A stretch of 9,647 nucleotides of DNA from Candidatus Woesearchaeota archaeon (GTDB taxonomy: Archaea > Nanobdellota > Nanobdellia > SCGC-AAA011-G17 > UBA489): positions 1 through 9,647 of the forward strand of contig JAUXTV010000134.1 of NCBI GenBank assembly GCA_030679025.1, written 5' to 3'. The notes under the pieces were generated by a model, which did not search any database, was not told the origin of the DNA, and saw only the letters and a list, made by a program, of their open reading frames with translations. A program made the position numbers and the translations under genes. Shown one piece after another: positions 7,135 to 9,647 of this stretch (positions are counted from its first letter, which is position 1; each line of letters begins with the position of its first letter).

Positions 7135-7962
7135 ATGACTATGACAACTCCAATGCAAGAAGTCAAGGTATTCTATCGAGCTCATAATAAGGGGAGTAAT
7201 GAAGGCGCTCTCCAAGACTGTCAAACAGCAGGCTATCAAGCATTATTCATGCCACAAGCAGCAGATGCTCGCATCGAGGGCAAATTGCCTTGGAATCAAT
7301 GGGTTACAACTCCAAGCATCAGAGCAACAGGAATTCCTACAGGAGAACAAGAAGCTTTCACCATCTATTGGCATCAGCCGACAGCATTTGCAACGCCAGA
7401 AGGCATCACTGCAGCAAAGACCAAAGGCTTAGTCAATGGCGCAGGTCGTCTTGATCAGACAGCATTTGATACTATCTATAGTTTTGCAGCAGCACAAAAC
7501 CCTCATCTCATCATTCCTCATCGTAAATTACTCGAATTAACTTCAGGCCCTATAACGCTCAAAGCAGCAGCAACAGATTCAAGAGTTATTGCTATGTTAG
7601 ACGGACAAGAACGCGTAGCACGCTATTTGCCAGCGCACGCGCAAGCATATAGTACAAAAACCATTGGTGTCTGGCATTCAGATGATCTTAATCATGAATC
7701 ACCACTCGCGCGTTTGCTCTTTCTGGGCTACCTTGACAGCGGCGGCCTCTTTGGCAACGGCTTTCTGAGCTTCAATGGCCGTTTTGCTGGGGTACGTAAC
7801 GCAAGCGCCGAAGGCGCAACGCAAAAAATTGCAGCACCAACTACAACTCAAACAATTGTAAATCCAACACTAGAAACACTTTTAGAAACATTACAACCTT
7901 TTATAGCCCCTAATTCTAGAGAAGCAGTTGAAGCTGAACTAAGAAAATTATACCAACCATAA
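7135..7962 (+). CDS. DGR target protein with variable C-type-lectin-like region
   Basis: Target of the retroelement, 275 residues. The variable repeat encodes residues 192-220. The segment before it (GVWHSDDLNHESPLARLLFLG, 178-198) and the end of it (NGRFAGVRNA) resemble the C-type-lectin/FGE-like fold that displays variable residues in DGR targets, including those of uncultivated small archaea. I see no signal peptide or membrane segment, so the product is probably cytosolic or exported by an unrecognised route. Unusually, VR is not at the extreme C-terminus: about 55 residues follow, with a Thr-rich linker and two probable helices (LETLLETLQPFI and SREAVEAELRKLY). The N-terminal 175 residues are not recognised. 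GC content looks higher than in the genes around it. A second in-frame ATG at 7141 would shorten it by two residues, but 7135 fits the TATA box. The binding partner is unknown. Confidence 0.85.
   Translation: MTMTTPMQEVKVFYRAHNKGSNEGALQDCQTAGYQALFMPQAADARIEGKLPWNQWVTTPSIRATGIPTGEQEAFTIYWHQPTAFATPEGITAAKTKGLVNGAGRLDQTAFDTIYSFAAAQNPHLIIPHRKLLELTSGPITLKAAATDSRVIAMLDGQERVARYLPAHAQAYSTKTIGVWHSDDLNHESPLARLLFLGYLDSGGLFGNGFLSFNGRFAGVRNASAEGATQKIAAPTTTQTIVNPTLETLLETLQPFIAPNSREAVEAELRKLYQP
7708..7794 (+). repeat. DGR variable repeat (VR)
   Basis: An 87-bp segment in frame (29 codons, residues 192-220) that aligns without gaps to the template repeat 449 bp downstream. All 19 differences fall at template adenines: A to T at 10, A to G at 8, A to C at 1. 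The other 9 template adenines are unchanged, and all 59 non-adenine positions are identical. Eleven residues differ from the template translation, mostly Asn becoming Tyr, Leu, Ser, Gly or Phe, plus one Gln to Arg. Similarity ends after GTA at 7794. Confidence 0.95.
7805..7817 (+). other. GC-rich hairpin downstream of VR
   Basis: GCGCC-GAA-GGCGC, a perfect 5-bp stem with a 3-nt loop, beginning 10 nt after the VR end and flanked by direct copies of AACGCAA (7798-7804 and 7818-7824). In well-studied phage DGRs a hairpin or cruciform just after VR promotes retrohoming. This one stands in the same place, is absent beside TR, and is read through as coding sequence (SAEGA). Its role is inferred from position and shape. 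Confidence 0.6.
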
Positions 7963-7975
7963 ATTTATAATGCTC

Positions 7976-7993
7976 TTTTTTTGTTAGTTTTTT
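7976..7993 (+). terminator. Probable T-tract terminator after the DGR target gene
   Basis: T7 (7976-7982) and T6 (7988-7993), starting 13 bp after the target gene stop. Archaeal RNA polymerase terminates at U-rich tracts without needing a hairpin. If it works, the TR/RT RNA needs its own promoter or depends on read-through. Confidence 0.5.
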
Positions 7994-8008
7994 GTCTTGG
8001 CAGTGCTC

Positions 8009-8018
8009 TTTAGTATAT
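8009..8018 (+). promoter_or_regulatory. Weak candidate TATA box for the TR/RT transcript
   Basis: TTTAGTATAT lies after the T-tract terminator and would give a start of transcription near 8040, about 115 nt before TR. It lacks the purine tract seen at the other four promoters, so the call is tentative. Confidence 0.3.
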
Positions 8019-8039
8019 TAAGACTGGAGTATGTGCTTA

Positions 8040-8262
8040 GGCTACACGCCTCTCTACTACGATCGAAAGATCATAAAATACAGATGCGACATTGAGTAGT
8101 ATCAACGAAATCGTGAAGCATCAGTGCAGAATACAGTAAAGAAGCTATACAGATTGGCGCGTTTGCTCTATCTGGGCAACAATGACAACAACGGCCTCAA
8201 TGGCAACAACAATCTGAGCAACAATGGCCAATTTGCTGGAATAACCTAAGCACCAAGACCTC
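8040..8262 (+). ncRNA. Presumed template RNA leader and TR region
   Basis: The 300 bp between the target stop and the RT start hold no credible gene; the longest gene-free part is too short for an Avd protein. In DGRs, RNA covering TR and its flanks is the template and primer platform for reverse transcription. Two small hairpins precede TR: AGGC/GCCT with a 5-nt loop (8039-8051), and GATC-GAAA-GATC with a GNRA-type tetraloop (8061-8072). RNA boundaries are guesses; only the TR itself is certain. Confidence 0.35.
8157..8243 (+). repeat. DGR template repeat (TR)
   Basis: An 87-bp invariant donor copy of the VR, holding 28 adenines. Read in the VR frame it would contain ten Asn codons (all AAC or AAT) set in a Gly/Leu scaffold, the familiar AAY-rich design that lets adenine mutagenesis reach many residues. 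Translation would stop shortly after (ACC TAA), so it is not itself a gene. It lies 194 bp after the target gene stop and ends 19 bp before the RT ATG. It is GC-rich outside the A positions, unlike the AT-rich DNA around it. Confidence 0.95.
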
Positions 8263-9377
8263 ATGAAAATTTATACAAATCTATGGAGACATCTTACGAG
8301 CTATCCAAATCTTGAGCTTGCGTTTAAAAAAGCAAGAAAACGAAAAACAAAGAAAGCGTATATACAAGAATTTGAAAAGAATCTTGATGATAATTTAACA
8401 CAATTACAACTAGAACTGAATTTTCACATCTATACACCAAAACCACTCACTACATTTATCATACGTGATCCAAAAACGCGTAAAATAAGTAAAGCAGACT
8501 TTCGAGACAGAGTTATTCATCATGCGCTCTGCAATGTTCTTGAACCATTATTTGATTCAAATTTTATTCATGACTCCTATGCAAATAGAAGAGGAAAAGG
8601 GACATTAAAAGCCATTCAGCGGTTTGATCAGTTCAAAAGAAAGGTCTACAATAAAACTACACAAAAAGGATATGTCTTAAAAGGAGATATCAAACATTAC
8701 TTTGATGAAATAGATCAGAAAATATTAATAGAGATTATCGAAAGAAAAATAAAAGATACAAAAGTACTCTGGTTGATTAAACAAATTATCCATAACTCGT
8801 CTGCGAAAGGGGGGGGGGCGAGCGAGGTCTTCCGTTAGGAAATCTGACATCACAATTCTTCGCAAATGTGTATCTCAATGAGCTAGATCAATTTATCAAA
8901 CATCAATTAAAAGCAGAATATTACATTCGTTACGTCGATGATTTTGTCATTTTACATCAAAATAAATACAAACTCAGAGAATATAAGGAAAAAATCAATG
9001 AATTTTTAAAAGAAAAACTCTCTCTAGAATTGCATGTTGGTAAATCAAAAATTATCTCATTAAACAGAGGAATAAATTTCTTGGGATTAAGAGTCTTTTA
9101 TTACCATAAATTATTAAGGAAAACAAATCTGAGAAAAATGAAAAGAACAATAGCAGCTTACAAACAATTGTATCAAGAAGGAAAATTGAGTTATGATCTT
9201 ATCTATGAATATCTGCAAGGCTGGATAGCATACGCAAAGCAGGCAAATACACACAACCTCAGGAAGAAATTATTAACAGATATAGAACAAGAATTTCCAA
9301 ATGAAATAGCAACTTTAGAAATCAATAAGCTGTTAAAAATAATTCAGTCAAACAAAGCCCCAACTAAACATCTATAA
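8263..9377 (+). CDS. DGR reverse transcriptase, frame split at a G10 tract
   Basis: Error-prone reverse transcriptase that copies TR RNA into mutagenised cDNA. Reading 1 (8263-8838) holds the N-terminal fingers, RT motif 2 (SYANRRGKGT, about 105-114) and motif A (LKGDIKHYFDEID, first catalytic Asp at 142). It then runs through G10 into a stop at 8836-8838. The next frame continues exactly: RGLPLGNLTSQ (motif B in its DGR form, GxxxSQ), YIRYVDDFVIL (motif C, catalytic YVDD), a lysine-rich motif D region, and NFLGLRVF near motif 7, ending at 9377. A -1 slip, one extra G, or two fewer G's would restore one protein of about 370 residues, normal for the family. Neither half alone has all catalytic residues. 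The first usable ATG is 8263, since a stop lies in frame at 8242. DGR RTs relate to group II intron RTs, but no intron or maturase domain is present. Confidence 0.88.
8809..8818 (+). repeat. G10 homopolymer inside the RT gene
   Basis: Ten consecutive G's in otherwise AT-rich coding sequence, placed exactly where the RT frame changes. Eight or eleven G's would put motifs A and C in one frame. It could be a sequencing or assembly miscount, a phase-variable tract, or a slippery site. Confidence 0.9.
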
Positions 9378-9425
9378 TTTTTAGATCATGTCTCTTTACA
9401 ACCAGCAACATCCCAAAACAAAAGG

Positions 9426-9434
9426 CTTATATAG
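9426..9434 (+). promoter_or_regulatory. TATA box for the winged-helix gene
   Basis: CTTATATAG, preceded by AAAAGG (BRE-like). Centred about 26.5 bp before the ATG at 9457, so a leaderless mRNA is predicted. Confidence 0.6.
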
Positions 9435-9436
9435 AG

Positions 9437-9456
9437 ATGTAACATAAATATTACAT
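9437..9456. promoter_or_regulatory. Near-palindrome at the winged-helix gene start (possible operator)
   Basis: Arms ATGTAA (9437-9442) and TTACAT (9451-9456) are exact inverted repeats separated by 8 bp, and symmetry continues inward with two mismatched pairs. It fills the space between TATA box and start codon, where a bound dimer would block transcription initiation. Autoregulation by the encoded DNA-binding protein is plausible but inferred. Confidence 0.45.
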
Positions 9457-9647
9457 ATGTCACAAGATAATTACAATCTGAAGATTATTGAATCCTTGTT
9501 GAGATCAGAAAATCACATCAGAGGACTTGCGAAGCTACTAGACACAAATCAGACTACTATCGCGAGAAAAGTGCAGGAGTTGCATAAAGAAAACATTCTC
9601 GATTGGAAGCAGGAAGGCAGAAATAAAGTAGTCTTTCTCAAAAAATC
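9457..9647 (+). CDS. Winged-helix DNA-binding protein, 5' part only
   Basis: The first 63 residues of a protein that runs off the right edge. The sequence NLKIIESLLRSENHIRGLAKLL, then TNQTTIARKVQELHKENILDW and GRNKVVFLKK, has the helix-turn-helix plus beta-wing pattern of MarR/ArsR-like winged-helix domains. In small archaea such domains occur alone as regulators or fused to a nucleotidyltransferase domain; the missing C-terminus decides which. The start is set by a TATA box about 26 bp upstream. The gene is on the same strand as the DGR, 79 bp after the RT stop, with its own promoter, so a link to the DGR is not implied. Confidence 0.7.
   Translation, partial: MSQDNYNLKIIESLLRSENHIRGLAKLLDTNQTTIARKVQELHKENILDWKQEGRNKVVFLKK

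Noticed and set aside
7795..7804. Extension of VR/TR similarity past 7794
   Set aside because: After GTA/ATA the two sequences differ at non-adenine positions (CGT against ACC), so the repeat was ended there.
8157..8243. TR as a CRISPR spacer/repeat unit or as a gene fragment
   Set aside because: Only two copies exist in the window, one inside a gene, and the differences are restricted to adenines. That pattern fits a DGR and not a CRISPR array or a decayed duplicate.
8868..9377. A separate downstream gene starting at the GTG at 8868
   Set aside because: It would omit motif B (GLPLGNLTSQ), which lies upstream in the same frame, and motif A is in the other part. The sequence is better read as the second half of the RT.
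8263..9377. Group II intron or retron reverse transcriptase
   Set aside because: Motif B is of the DGR type (GNLTSQ), there is no maturase or endonuclease domain, and an adenine-mutated repeat pair lies next to it.
9378..9383. Terminator after the RT gene
   Set aside because: Only a T5 run follows the stop at 9377; this is too short in AT-rich DNA to call.

Overview
The window is low-GC archaeal DNA, most likely from a DPANN-type archaeon (Woesearchaeota/Pacearchaeota/Nanoarchaeota-like). The ribosomal proteins are of archaeal/eukaryotic type (uS5 with the RGCGSWECGC segment, eL34, eL14). SecY is followed by a DUF106 (Oxa1/YidC/EMC3-superfamily) protein, there is an archaeal prefoldin alpha subunit, and the DNA primase is a single polypeptide joining a PriS-like catalytic domain to a PriL-like Fe-S domain, an arrangement known from Nanoarchaeum equitans. 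The lineage is an inference; no rRNA is present.

Positions 1-5020 are the distal part of an archaeal spc-type ribosomal operon: uL18 (3' end only), uS5, uL30, uL15, SecY, DUF106 protein, eL34, eL14 and prefoldin alpha, all on + and tightly packed with several 4-bp ATGA stop/start overlaps. The adk, cmk and cbf5/truB genes often found near here in other archaea are absent. Positions 5043-6452 hold the fused primase, with its own TATA box and a probable leaderless start.

From 6477 the content becomes accessory. A minus-strand type II toxin-antitoxin pair (DUF2683-type antitoxin, RelE-family toxin) converges on the primase gene. Divergent from it, 7106-9377 forms a diversity-generating retroelement (DGR): a target protein of 275 residues with an internal variable repeat (VR, 7708-7794), a template repeat (TR, 8157-8243), and a reverse transcriptase (8263-9377) with DGR-type motifs. 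VR and TR align without gaps over 87 bp. They differ at 19 positions, all of them adenines in TR, and match at all 59 non-adenine positions. A GC-rich hairpin lies 10 nt after VR. The RT gene is split by a frame change at a run of ten G's just before catalytic motif B. This may be an assembly error, phase variation, or a programmed -1 slip.

The window ends in the start of a winged-helix DNA-binding protein whose TATA-to-start interval carries a near-palindrome. Four promoters (primase, antitoxin, DGR target, winged-helix gene) share a layout: a purine tract, then a TATA box centred about 25-27 bp before the start codon, which implies leaderless mRNAs.

The most noteworthy content is the DGR: an apparent archaeal hypermutation cassette, with no accessory Avd gene in the window, next to a toxin-antitoxin module and core replication and translation genes.
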